A stretch of 64,000 nucleotides of DNA, taken from positions 1 to 64,000 of the forward strand of contig NZ_PHUJ01000002.1 in NCBI RefSeq assembly GCF_002813375.1, written 5' to 3'. Both the position numbers and the translations under genes were made by a program. Position 1 is the stretch's first letter. Each line of letters starts with the position of its first letter. Below the pieces are notes generated by a model. The model was given only the letters and a program-made list of their open reading frames with translations. It searched no databases and was not told the origin of the DNA. Of the stretch, positions 18,170 to 26,400 are shown piece after piece. The DNA comes from Pseudonocardia alni. Lineage in GTDB: Bacteria; Actinomycetota; Actinomycetes; Mycobacteriales; Pseudonocardiaceae.

Positions 18170-18288
18170 CGCAGTGGGCCTGGGTGGTGCTCGGCTACGG
18201 CGTGACCGTGACGGCGACCGTCACCTATCTCGGGGTGCTCCTACGGGCCGCTGCCCGGATCGGCGAGAGAACGGAGGAGAGGCGATGA
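18166..18288 (+). CDS. ccmD: CcmD small membrane protein
   Basis: A 40-residue protein (starts MTQWAWVVLGYGVT) with one membrane segment followed by a basic tail, exactly where ccmD is expected between ccmC and ccmE. It overlaps both by 4 bases. CcmD helps release holo-CcmE from CcmABC. Identification rests on position, size and topology. Confidence 0.8.
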   Translation: MTQWAWVVLGYGVTVTATVTYLGVLLRAAARIGERTEERR

Positions 18289-18731
18289 CGACCTCACACA
18301 TCCGTGAGCGCCGTGTCGTGCGGCGCTATCGCCTGCTCGGCGCTTCTGCGACCGGTATCCTGGCCGTTCTCGTCGGCCTGCTGCTGTTCGGCAATCTCAA
18401 CGGCAACCTCGTCTACTACCTCGAGCCCGCCGAGGCGGTGGCCCAGCGCGCGAGCCAGGCTGAGGGCACCCGGTTCCAGCTCGGCGGCCTCGTCGTGGAT
18501 GGCACTGTCGTCGGCGAACCAGGCCGGGTGCAGTTCGAGGTGACGTCCTCGGCCGGGCCAGACGGTGTCCGGGTGCCCGTGGAGTTCAGTGGCGCCCCGG
18601 CCCAGCTGTTCGGCGCCGGCGTCGGGGTCGTGCTCGAAGGGCAGTGGCGGGGGGACACCTTCGTCTCGGACTCGATGAAGGTGAAGCACGACGAGAACTA
18701 CCAGCCGCCCGACGACGAGGGTTCGGCATGA
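18285..18731 (+). CDS. ccmE: CcmE periplasmic heme chaperone
   Basis: A 148-residue protein with an N-terminal anchor (residues 19-40) and an OB-fold domain. The heme-binding motif is MKVKHDENYQPP, with the covalent heme His and downstream Tyr as in classical CcmE, not the Cys variant of archaeal proteins. It ferries heme from CcmC to CcmF/H. It overlaps ccmD and ccmF by 4 bases. Confidence 0.94.
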   Translation: MTTSHIRERRVVRRYRLLGASATGILAVLVGLLLFGNLNGNLVYYLEPAEAVAQRASQAEGTRFQLGGLVVDGTVVGEPGRVQFEVTSSAGPDGVRVPVEFSGAPAQLFGAGVGVVLEGQWRGDTFVSDSMKVKHDENYQPPDDEGSA

Positions 18732-20716
18732 CGACGGCGGTGCCCTCCGCCGGGTGGACCGGCCTCATGCTCGGCCTCGCAGGGTCGGTAGTGCTGGCGG
18801 TCCTCGGCTTCCTCGCCCAGCACCGGCCCGGTGCTGTGCGTCGCAGGCAGCTGCTGGTCGGGGCGGGTTTCATGCTCGGTGGCTCGGTGCTAGCGATGGC
18901 GGCGCTCCAGGTCGCCCTGCTGACCGACAACTTCGCCGTCGCCTACGTCGCCGAGAACCACTCCCGTGCCACCTCGACGTTCTTCAGCATCACCGGGGCC
19001 TGGGCAGCGCTCGAGGGCAGCCTCGTCCTGTGGGTGCTCGTCCTGTCCGGATTCACCGCAGCGGTGATGCACGGAGTACGCGACACCGATGACCGGCTCG
19101 GCACCGGGGCGCTCGGCGTGCTGGGTTCAGTCGGCGCCTTCTTCTTCGGCCTGGTCGTGCTGGCGGGCAATCCATTCGAGATTCTTGCCGAGGTACCCGC
19201 AGACGGGCCCGGGCCGAACCCGATCCTCGCCGACCACGTGCTCATGGCCGTCCACCCGCCCTTGCTGTACGTGGGCTACGTCGGCCTCACAGTGCCGTTC
19301 GCGTTCGCAATGTCGGCGCTGCTCGGCAGCGTTGCGGGAGTGGAGTGGCTGCGCCGCACCCGCCGCGCGAACCTGACGGCCTGGAGCTTCCTCACGGCGG
19401 GTCTCGTGGTGGGCGCCTGGTGGTCCTACGAGGTCCTGGGGTGGGGCGGCTACTGGGCCTGGGACCCCGTGGAGAACGCCGCACTGGTTCCGTGGCTGGT
19501 CGCCACCGCCTTCCTGCACTCGGCCGTGGTACAGGTCCGGCGGGGGATGTTGCAGTCCTGGAACTTCGTCCTGGTGCTGGCGGCATTCGCCCTCACCGTC
19601 CTGGGCACGTTCCTCACCCGCAGCGCGGTCGTCCAGTCGGTACACAGCTTCAGCCAGTCCGACGTGGGCCCACCGCTGCTGGTGTTCTTCGTCGTCGTGG
19701 TGGTGACCGGGTTCGTGCTCATCGCACTGCGTGCCGAGCGCATCGCATCCCGGGGCGGTCCCGAGTCGCTGGCCAGCCGGGAGGGCATGTTCCTGCTGAA
19801 CAACTTGCTTCTGAGTCTGTTCGCGTTCGTCGTGCTGCTCGGAACCCTCTACCCGGTCGTCCTCGAGGCGATCACCGACGAGCAGGTGTCGGTCGGACGG
19901 CCGTTCTTCGACCGGATGGCGGTCCCGCTCGGTTTCGCCCTGCTCCTCGCGATGTGGGCCGGACCGGTCACCCCGTACCGCCATGCGTCGCCGGCGGTGA
20001 TCTGGAGACGCCTGCGCGTGCCGTTGCTGCTCGCGGCCTGTGCCTCGACGACGACGGCCCTTGCCGGGGTGAGCTCACCGGGGGTCGTGGCCGTCGTGGC
20101 CCTGGCTACCGGGATCGCGTCGAGCACCGTGCGCCAAGCCCTGGTGACCGCCCCCGCACGGACTCCCGCCGGTCTGTGGCGCCTCATCTGCGGGCAGCGC
20201 GGGTACTGGGGCGGGCAGCTGGCCCACCTCGGTGTCGCTCTCTTCGTCGTGGTGGTCGCCACCTCGTCCGGTCTGGCCGAGCGGAGCACCGTCACCGTCG
20301 ACCGCGGGGACTTCGTCGAGTTCGCCGGGTACACGCTGACCTTCGACTACGTCGACGAGCACGAGCTGCCCGACCGGCTGGTCACCGACGCACACCTCAC
20401 CGTCACCGACGGGGAGCGCGTCAACCGGGAGATGACACCGTTGTTGAACTCCTTCCCCGGCAGGCCACAGGCGGTCGGTAACCCCGATGTATGGACGACC
20501 CCGGCTCAGGACGTCTACGTCGCCCTCGGGGACCTGGAGCCCGAGCGCGTCACGCTCAACCTGTTCCGCTACCCGCTGATGGTCTGGATGTGGGTCGGCG
20601 GGGGCATGGTCGCGGCCGGCGGGTTCTGGGCGTTGGGTCGGCCGCGCCGGACCGCGCGGGCCGCGGTCGATCCCGGCCAGTCGCGGTCTGGGGAACCGGT
20701 GAGCACCGATGCCTAG
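18728..20716 (+). CDS. ccmF: CcmF cytochrome c heme lyase subunit
   Basis: A 662-residue multi-span membrane protein, full length for CcmF. The WWD motif is GWGGYWAWDPVENAALVPW; conserved histidines are in LMAVHPPLLYVGY, and an HSFSQS-containing segment follows the LTRSAVVQSVHSF helix. With CcmH/CcmI it attaches heme to apocytochrome CxxCH sites. The start overlaps ccmE (ATGA); the stop lies 8 bases inside the ccmH gene. Confidence 0.95.
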   Translation: MTTAVPSAGWTGLMLGLAGSVVLAVLGFLAQHRPGAVRRRQLLVGAGFMLGGSVLAMAALQVALLTDNFAVAYVAENHSRATSTFFSITGAWAALEGSLVLWVLVLSGFTAAVMHGVRDTDDRLGTGALGVLGSVGAFFFGLVVLAGNPFEILAEVPADGPGPNPILADHVLMAVHPPLLYVGYVGLTVPFAFAMSALLGSVAGVEWLRRTRRANLTAWSFLTAGLVVGAWWSYEVLGWGGYWAWDPVENAALVPWLVATAFLHSAVVQVRRGMLQSWNFVLVLAAFALTVLGTFLTRSAVVQSVHSFSQSDVGPPLLVFFVVVVVTGFVLIALRAERIASRGGPESLASREGMFLLNNLLLSLFAFVVLLGTLYPVVLEAITDEQVSVGRPFFDRMAVPLGFALLLAMWAGPVTPYRHASPAVIWRRLRVPLLLAACASTTTALAGVSSPGVVAVVALATGIASSTVRQALVTAPARTPAGLWRLICGQRGYWGGQLAHLGVALFVVVVATSSGLAERSTVTVDRGDFVEFAGYTLTFDYVDEHELPDRLVTDAHLTVTDGERVNREMTPLLNSFPGRPQAVGNPDVWTTPAQDVYVALGDLEPERVTLNLFRYPLMVWMWVGGGMVAAGGFWALGRPRRTARAAVDPGQSRSGEPVSTDA

Positions 20717-21206
20717 CCCGGGCCAGAGGGCGGTCTCCGTCGTGATCGGCGGGGCGACTCTTCTGCTGACCGTCGCCGTCGCACTGGTGCTCGCCATGGC
20801 CCCCGCGGCGGGGCAGGACCGGGTGCAGGAACTGGCCGAGCGGCTGCGCTGCCCGGTCTGCACGAGCGTGTCGGTCGCCGAGTCGCCGTCGGACACCGCT
20901 GTCGCGATGCGGCAGGTGATCGAGGACCAGGTGGCGGCGGGGCGGTCGGACGACGAGATCGAGGCCTACTTCCGTGCCCGGTACGGTGACTGGGCGGTGA
21001 TCGACCCGCCGGCGTCGGGCAGCACGCTGCTCCTGTGGCTGCTGCCCGCCGCGGCGACGGTCGCAGGTGCGGCGCTGCTGCTGACCCGCCGGTCCCGGTG
21101 CGCCGGCCGCGACGAGCCGGAACCGTCCGAGGCGGAACAGGCACGGGTCGACCAGGCGCTCGACCGGAGCCGCGAGTCGCAGGCCCGGCGGGAGCTCGAG
21201 CCGTGA
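20709..21206 (+). CDS. ccmH: CcmH/CycL thiol oxidoreductase
   Basis: A 165-residue exported, membrane-anchored protein. The redox motif LRCPVC lies near residue 46 after a signal anchor, and a second membrane segment follows at about 98-118. It reduces the apocytochrome thiols and receives electrons from CcmG/CcdA. It overlaps ccmF and the ccmI-like gene. Confidence 0.93.
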   Translation: MPSPGQRAVSVVIGGATLLLTVAVALVLAMAPAAGQDRVQELAERLRCPVCTSVSVAESPSDTAVAMRQVIEDQVAAGRSDDEIEAYFRARYGDWAVIDPPASGSTLLLWLLPAAATVAGAALLLTRRSRCAGRDEPEPSEAEQARVDQALDRSRESQARRELEP

Positions 21207-21991
21207 GCCGGGGTGACGAGATCGCCGACCAGGCGCTGGCGGACATCCTGGAACTCGAGGCGCAGGTCGCCCAAGGCGAGATCGACGAGGAACGAGCCCG
21301 GCGGATGCGCCGGCATTATGTCTCCGTCGCCGCCGAGGCGATGGCCTCGCCGGACGACACCGGATCGCCCGGCCCCCGGAGCCCGGCAGGTCGAGCACCC
21401 CGCCCGTGGACGCTCGCCTACGTGCTGGCAGCCACGGTGGCGCTGGTCGCCGGGATCATTGTGCTCCCGGCGTCGATCGTGGAGCGCCCCGAGGGTGGAG
21501 CGGTCACCGGGATCGAACCGATGGCCGAGGCACCCGGTGATGCCCCGGCGGTCGACCCTGCCGCCGTCGACGACGAACAGCTGGAGCAGGTGGTCGCCGA
21601 GAACCCCGGGGTGATCGGGATGCGGTTGGCCCTGGCGGACCGCTACGTAGCGGCAGGCGACCACGGTGCCGCGATGCGCCATTACGTCGAGGCGGTCCGC
21701 CTCCGGCCCGACGACCCGCAGGTCCGCACGCGGCTGGCCTGGCTGCTGCTGACGATCGGGCAGACCGGACCGGCCCTCGAGAACGCCGACCGGGCACTCG
21801 CACTAAGCCCCGGCTCCCCTGACGCGGCCTGGGTCCGGGCGAACGTGCTTATCGACGGTCTCGGCGACGTGGCCGGTGGCGTCGGCGTCCTCGAGGGTCT
21901 GCTGGCCCGGCCGGACCTCACCCCGGACATCCGGGGCCAGGTGGAGGACCTGCGCCGCCGCGCACTGACCGACGGAGGAGGTGGGCGATGA
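21203..21991 (+). CDS. ccmI: CcmI-like TPR apocytochrome chaperone
   Basis: About 262 residues from GTG 21203, overlapping the ccmH stop by 4 bases. An N-terminal coiled helical part (ELEAQVAQGEIDEERARRM), one membrane segment near residues 70-90 and C-terminal TPR-like helices (LALADRYVAAGDHGAAMRHYVEAVRLRPDD) match CcmI architecture, although only one N-terminal span is clear. It probably binds the apocytochrome tail and hands it to CcmF/H. Confidence 0.82.
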   Translation: MSRGDEIADQALADILELEAQVAQGEIDEERARRMRRHYVSVAAEAMASPDDTGSPGPRSPAGRAPRPWTLAYVLAATVALVAGIIVLPASIVERPEGGAVTGIEPMAEAPGDAPAVDPAAVDDEQLEQVVAENPGVIGMRLALADRYVAAGDHGAAMRHYVEAVRLRPDDPQVRTRLAWLLLTIGQTGPALENADRALALSPGSPDAAWVRANVLIDGLGDVAGGVGVLEGLLARPDLTPDIRGQVEDLRRRALTDGGGGR

Positions 21992-22617
21992 CGACGCGCA
22001 GTCGTCGATGGAGTGGGGTCCGCGCAGCGGCGGTCGCCGTGGTCGTCGTGGCGATCGGGGTCGGTGCCGTGTTCGGTTGGCGCCTTGTCGGAGGATCGAC
22101 GGTCGTCGACAGCCCGCTGATCGGCCGCCCGGCCCCGGCAGCGGCCCTGCCGCAACTGGACGCCGGCGGCACGGTCTCGCTGGCCGACCTCCGCGGTGAC
22201 GTGGTCGTCGTCAACTTCTGGGCCTCGTGGTGCGTGGCGTGCCGTGGCGAGCATCCGGTCCTCGTGGAAGCGGCCCGTGACTACCGGGACCGTGGGGTGA
22301 CCTTCCTCGGCGTCGACTACCAGGACTCGCCGGACTCGGCCCGGGCGTTCCTCGACGAACTCGGCCGCGGCGGCCCGAACTATCTCTACGTCAGCGACCC
22401 GGGATCGCGCGCCGCTTTGGACTTCGGGCTCTTCGGAGTCCCGGAGACCTTCGTCCTCGATCCCGACGGCGTGATCGCAGCGAAGATCACCGGACCGGTG
22501 ACGACAGGGCAGCTGGACGGGGTTCTCGAGGCCGTGCTCGCCGGTCGACGCCCCGAACCCGGGACACCCGGGTCCGTCCAGCCCGCACCGGGCGCGCCGT
22601 ACAGGTCCCCCGGATGA
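21988..22617 (+). CDS. ccmG: CcmG/TlpA-type thioredoxin-like protein
   Basis: A 209-residue membrane-anchored thioredoxin-fold protein: anchor at residues 12-32, active site NFWASWCVACRGEHP, and cis-proline loop GVPETFVLD. It passes electrons from CcdA to CcmH or apocytochromes. Both ends overlap neighbours by 4 bases, making it the last recognisable Ccm gene of the operon. Confidence 0.93.
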   Translation: MTTRSRRWSGVRAAAVAVVVVAIGVGAVFGWRLVGGSTVVDSPLIGRPAPAAALPQLDAGGTVSLADLRGDVVVVNFWASWCVACRGEHPVLVEAARDYRDRGVTFLGVDYQDSPDSARAFLDELGRGGPNYLYVSDPGSRAALDFGLFGVPETFVLDPDGVIAAKITGPVTTGQLDGVLEAVLAGRRPEPGTPGSVQPAPGAPYRSPG

Positions 22618-23048
22618 CGGCGCCACCCATTACCGGACGAGTACCGGACGGTCCCGGTCGCAGGCGGTTGCCGTGGAGCGTCCTGCTGCTCGCCCTCCTC
22701 CTACCCCTGGCGATGGGATGTCTGCCGGGCTCCGAGGTCACCGCAGGTCCGGCGGCGTCAGCCATCGGAGCCTCGGCGACCGCGGTGGAGTCCACCGCCG
22801 CAGAGCAGGATCACGACGTCTGCCCGTTGCAGCCTCTCTGTCCGCACGATGCCGGGCAGGACCACGCCACCGACGACGCCCCACCCCGCCTGACCGGTCC
22901 GGCCCCGCACGATCCGCTGTGTCCGTCGGCCCAGGGCGTCGAGGGGATCCGCGGGGAGTCCGGGACGGCCGCAGCCCCACGCGGCGAGCCAATCGTCCTC
23001 CCCGCCGTCCGGACGCCGGTCTCGGTCCTCTGCGTCGACCGGAACTGA
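22614..23048 (+). CDS. Small exported Cys/His-rich protein at end of ccm operon
   Basis: A 144-residue protein overlapping ccmG by 4 bases (ATGA), so co-translated with the Ccm machinery. It has an N-terminal hydrophobic leader ending in LAMGCLPGS, which could be a lipobox-like cysteine, then QDHDVCPLQPLCPHDAGQDH, a cluster of Cys and His that could bind copper or heme, and a tail ending SVLCVDRN. No known domain is recognised. It is similar in layout to the LpqS-like small proteins nearby. Confidence 0.65.
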   Translation: MTAPPITGRVPDGPGRRRLPWSVLLLALLLPLAMGCLPGSEVTAGPAASAIGASATAVESTAAEQDHDVCPLQPLCPHDAGQDHATDDAPPRLTGPAPHDPLCPSAQGVEGIRGESGTAAAPRGEPIVLPAVRTPVSVLCVDRN

Positions 23049-23156
23049 TCGACCGCACGAGCCGGCGCCTGTTCGTCCCGCGACCGGCCCGCCCGTCACG
23101 TCAGTCCCGACACCCGCGGCCCCACAGCCGCAGAGCCGCAGAGCCCGAGGTCTCCC

Positions 23157-23852
23157 ATGTCCCGCAAGACCCGCACGCGTTCGACACCCTCGCTCCCCGT
23201 CAAGGGCGGGATGTCCAACCTGAAGTTCTCCCTGATCATCGTCGTGGTGTTCGTCGTCGGAGTCGGCACCCTGTTCGGCATCAGCCGCTTCAACGCCGAC
23301 GACACGTCGGACGCTGCGGCAGTCGTCGTCCGCGAGAACAGCCTGAGGCTGTCGACTGCACCGGGCGCCACGGTCGACTTCGTCGAGTTCCTCGACTTCG
23401 AATGCGAGGCGTGTGGCGCCGCCTACCCCGCGATCGAGCAGCTGCGCCAGGAGTACGGCGACCGTGTCAACTTCGTCATCCGGTACTTCCCGGTGCAGAG
23501 CCACGCCAACGCCGAGCGGGCCGCTCGTGCCGTCGAGGCCGCTGCACAGCAGGGCGCGCTCGAGCCGATGTACAAGCGGATGTTCGAGACACAGGCCCAG
23601 TGGGGGGAACAGCAGGTGCCGATGGACGATCGGTTCCGCGGCTATGCTCGTGACCTGGGCCTGGACCTGGTCCGCTTCGACGTGGCCTACAACGACCCGG
23701 CCACCATGGATCGTATCGACGCCGACCGGAACGACGGTCTGAGCCTCGGAGTGCAGGGCACACCGACGTTCTTCGTGAACGGCGAGCGAGTCACGGTCCA
23801 GACCTTCGACGACCTTCGCCGGGCCCTCGACGATGCACTCGCCGCGAGCTGA
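23157..23852 (+). CDS. DsbA-family thioredoxin-fold protein
   Basis: A 231-residue protein with a membrane anchor (residues about 25-44) and a DsbA/DSBA-like thioredoxin domain. The active site is FLDFECEACGAAYP (CEAC), with the cis-proline loop GVQGTPTFFVNGE. It likely oxidises or isomerises exported thiols; with CcdA and CcmG/H it completes a thiol-disulfide set. The ATG is 108 bases after the preceding gene. Confidence 0.9.
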   Translation: MSRKTRTRSTPSLPVKGGMSNLKFSLIIVVVFVVGVGTLFGISRFNADDTSDAAAVVVRENSLRLSTAPGATVDFVEFLDFECEACGAAYPAIEQLRQEYGDRVNFVIRYFPVQSHANAERAARAVEAAAQQGALEPMYKRMFETQAQWGEQQVPMDDRFRGYARDLGLDLVRFDVAYNDPATMDRIDADRNDGLSLGVQGTPTFFVNGERVTVQTFDDLRRALDDALAAS

Positions 23853-23997
23853 GGCCAGTCGTCGGGCGACCGCGTCGGTGCCTGCCGTGCTGACGGGACT
23901 GACCGTGCTCGGCTCTGCGGTACTCGCTGCCTGGGCCTGCCTGCGGTTCACCGCCACGGACGACCGGGGCACCTCGGTCCCCGGCCGACGCCGGTGA
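23833..23997 (+). CDS. Small single-span membrane protein
   Basis: A 54-residue frame (starts MHSPRAEASRRA) overlapping the 3' end of the DsbA-like gene by 20 bases in another frame. It has a basic N-terminus, one membrane segment (VLTGLTVLGSAVLAAWACLRF) and a short basic tail. Vitamin K epoxide reductase or similar partners are not indicated; function unknown. Supported by overlap and topology only. Confidence 0.45.
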   Translation: MHSPRAEASRRATASVPAVLTGLTVLGSAVLAAWACLRFTATDDRGTSVPGRRR

Positions 23998-24088
23998 TGC
24001 ACGGGAGCGACAAGCTGATGTGCGTAGGGACCGCATGTTCTACGCTGTGTCGGAGTTCGAGGGAGCCGACGGTGGAGCTGGTCACGTG

Positions 24089-24475
24089 ATGTCGAGTCGA
24101 GGTGCGGTCGTGCTGGCCGTCCTCGGCGCGCTCCTTGGCCTGCTGGCACTGCACCCGTTGTCGGCGGCGTATGCGGGAGTGGCCCCGCCCCCGGTTGCGG
24201 TGACCGCGGTGCCCGCCTCCGCCCCGGCTGCGTCGTCGACGCCCGACGCCGGCGCCGGACATGTCGTGGGATGTCCGGAGTCGCCGGCCGACGGGCATCC
24301 CGCGCCGCTGTCGCCGAGCCGTGACGACGATCGGCCGATGCCCACGCTCGTGGGCAGGGTGGCGGCGACTGCCCCTGCCGAGTGGGCATCGGCTCTACGG
24401 TCGCCGATCACGGCAGAACCGCCTGCGCTCGCGGGGTCACGTCTCCTGATCGGGATCTGCGTCTCCCGAACGTAG
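24089..24475 (+). CDS. Small exported protein, LpqS-like
   Basis: About 128 residues from ATG 24089 (GTG 24086 adjacent), with GGTGGAG upstream. The leader AVVLAVLGALLGLLALHPLSAAYAG is followed by Ala/Pro-rich sequence, GHVVGCPESPADGH and a C-terminal AGSRLLIGICVSRT. The C-terminal Cys-x-x-Arg pattern resembles the end of mycobacterial LpqS (from memory). It lies upstream of ctaD and is probably in the same copper-related set. Confidence 0.6.
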   Translation: MSSRGAVVLAVLGALLGLLALHPLSAAYAGVAPPPVAVTAVPASAPAASSTPDAGAGHVVGCPESPADGHPAPLSPSRDDDRPMPTLVGRVAATAPAEWASALRSPITAEPPALAGSRLLIGICVSRT

Positions 24476-24640
24476 ATGCGCCCGCAACCCTGGTCGCCAG
24501 CCACCGTCCCGCGCGGCCCTCCGCGCGGATGCCCCTCGGCGTCGATCGCCCCGACGACCGCCGCCCCTGCTCTGTTCCGCGCCCGGATCCGGCACGACGT
24601 CGACGACCCGGATCGCCGCACGGAGCCGAAAGGACACTCC

Positions 24641-26395
24641 ATGACCCAGGTCGGTCCACAGCCGGTGACGGTTCGCCCGAACCCGACGCGCTCCACCGCG
24701 AAAGGGTCCACGTTCCTCAAGATGCTGAGAACGACGGATCCAAAGGACATCGCGATCCTGTACCTCTGCACGTCGTTCGCGTTCTTCGCGGTCGGCGGCG
24801 TCATGGCGCTGCTGATCCGCGCCGAGCTCGCGCGACCGGAGCTGCAGTTCCTGTCGACCGAGCAGTACAACCAGCTGTTCACCATGCACGGCACAATCAT
24901 GCTGCTGCTGTTCGCGACGCCGATCGTGTTCGGTTTCGCCAACTACATCGTGCCGCTGCAGATCGGTGCGCCCGACGTCGCGTTCCCGCGACTCAACTCG
25001 TTCTCCTACTGGCTCTACCTGTTCGGCGGGATCATCGTCGTCTCCGGGTTCCTGACCCCGGGCGGCGCCGCGGACTTCGGCTGGTTCGCCTACACCCCGC
25101 TGTCCAACGCGATCCGCTCACCAGGTCCCGGTGCGGACTTGTGGATCATGGGCCTCGTCGTTTCCGGCCTCGGCACCATTCTCGGTGGCGTCAACTTCGT
25201 GACGACCATCGTCTGCATGCGCGCGCCCGGTATGACGATGTTCCGGATGCCCATCTTCACCTGGAACATCTTCATCACCGCGCTGCTGATCCTGATCGCG
25301 TTCCCGATCCTGACCGCCGCGCTGCTCGCGCTGGCCGCGGACCGCCACCTCGGCGCCCAGATCTTCAACCCGGCCAACGGTGGTGTGGTGCTCTGGCAGC
25401 ACCTGTTCTGGTTCTTCGGCCATCCGGAGGTCTACATCGTCGCGTTGCCGTTCTTCGGCATCGTCTCGGAGATCTTCCCGGTGTTCGCCCGCAAGCCGAT
25501 CTTCGGCTACAAGGGCCTGGTCTTCGCGACCATCGCCATCGCGGCGCTGTCGGTCGCGGTCTGGGCGCACCACATGTACGCCACCGGCGCGATCATGCTG
25601 TCGTTCTTCGCCTTCACCACGTTCCTCATCGCCATCCCGACGGGCGTCAAGTTCGTCAACTGGATCGGCACCCTGTGGAAGGGCAAGATCACCTACGAGA
25701 CGCCGATGCTGTTCTCGGTCGGCTTCCTGGTCACGTTCCTCTTCGGTGGTCTGACCGGCATCCTGCTCGCGATGCCGCCGGTGGACTTCAACGTGTCGGA
25801 CACCTACTTCGTCGTCGCGCACTTCCACTACGTGCTCTACGGCACGATCGTGTTCGCGACCTTCGGCGGGATCTACTTCTGGTTCCCGAAGATGACCGGC
25901 CGGTTCCTCGACGAGAAGCTCGGCAAGATCCACTTCTGGCTGACCTTCGTCGGGTTCCACCTGACGTTCCTGGTGCAGCACTGGCTGGGCAACGAGGGGA
26001 TGCCCCGGCGCTATGCCGACTACCTGCCCTCCGACGGTTTCACCGTACTGAACACGATCTCGTCGATCGGCGCGTTCGTGCTCGGTGCCTCGACGCTGCC
26101 GTTCTTCTACAACGTGTTCAAAAGCTACCGATACGGCCGGATCTGCGAGGTTGACGACCCGTGGGGCTTCGGGAACTCGTTGGAGTGGGCGACGTCGTCG
26201 CCGCCGCCGCGGCACAACTTCACCGAGCTGCCCCGGATCCGGTCCGAGCGTCCAGCGTTCGACCTGCACTACCCCCACATCGTGCAGCGAGCACGGGCTG
26301 AGGCGCACGTCGGCGGGAGGGCGCACCCGACGGAAGTGCTCGCCCACGAGGTCGCCAAGGAGTCCATGCCGAGCGACGACCCTAGGGAGAACTGA
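24641..26395 (+). CDS. ctaD: Cytochrome c oxidase subunit I (aa3-type)
   Basis: A 584-residue heme-copper oxidase subunit with about 12 spans. Visible features are the low-spin heme His in [12 protein letters not shown], the CuB region [15 protein letters not shown] with the cross-linked His-Tyr pair, the HHMYATG histidines and [10 protein letters not shown] near the C-terminus. ATG 24641 has AAAGGA upstream. Subunits II and III are absent here, so it must pair with chromosomal partners or be a spare copy. The CopA and CtaG genes that follow supply copper handling. Confidence 0.93.
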   Translation: MTQVGPQPVTVRPNPTRSTAKGSTFLKMLRTTDPKDIAILYLCTSFAFFAVGGVMALLIRAELARPELQFLSTEQYNQLFTMHGTIMLLLFATPIVFGFANYIVPLQIGAPDVAFPRLNSFSYWLYLFGGIIVVSGFLTPGGAADFGWFAYTPLSNAIRSPGPGADLWIMGLVVSGLGTILGGVNFVTTIVCMRAPGMTMFRMPIFTWNIFITALLILIAFPILTAALLALAADRHLGAQIFNPANGGVVLWQHLFWFFGHPEVYIVALPFFGIVSEIFPVFARKPIFGYKGLVFATIAIAALSVAVWAHHMYATGAIMLSFFAFTTFLIAIPTGVKFVNWIGTLWKGKITYETPMLFSVGFLVTFLFGGLTGILLAMPPVDFNVSDTYFVVAHFHYVLYGTIVFATFGGIYFWFPKMTGRFLDEKLGKIHFWLTFVGFHLTFLVQHWLGNEGMPRRYADYLPSDGFTVLNTISSIGAFVLGASTLPFFYNVFKSYRYGRICEVDDPWGFGNSLEWATSSPPPRHNFTELPRIRSERPAFDLHYPHIVQRARAEAHVGGRAHPTEVLAHEVAKESMPSDDPREN

Positions 26396-26400
26396 CTCGC

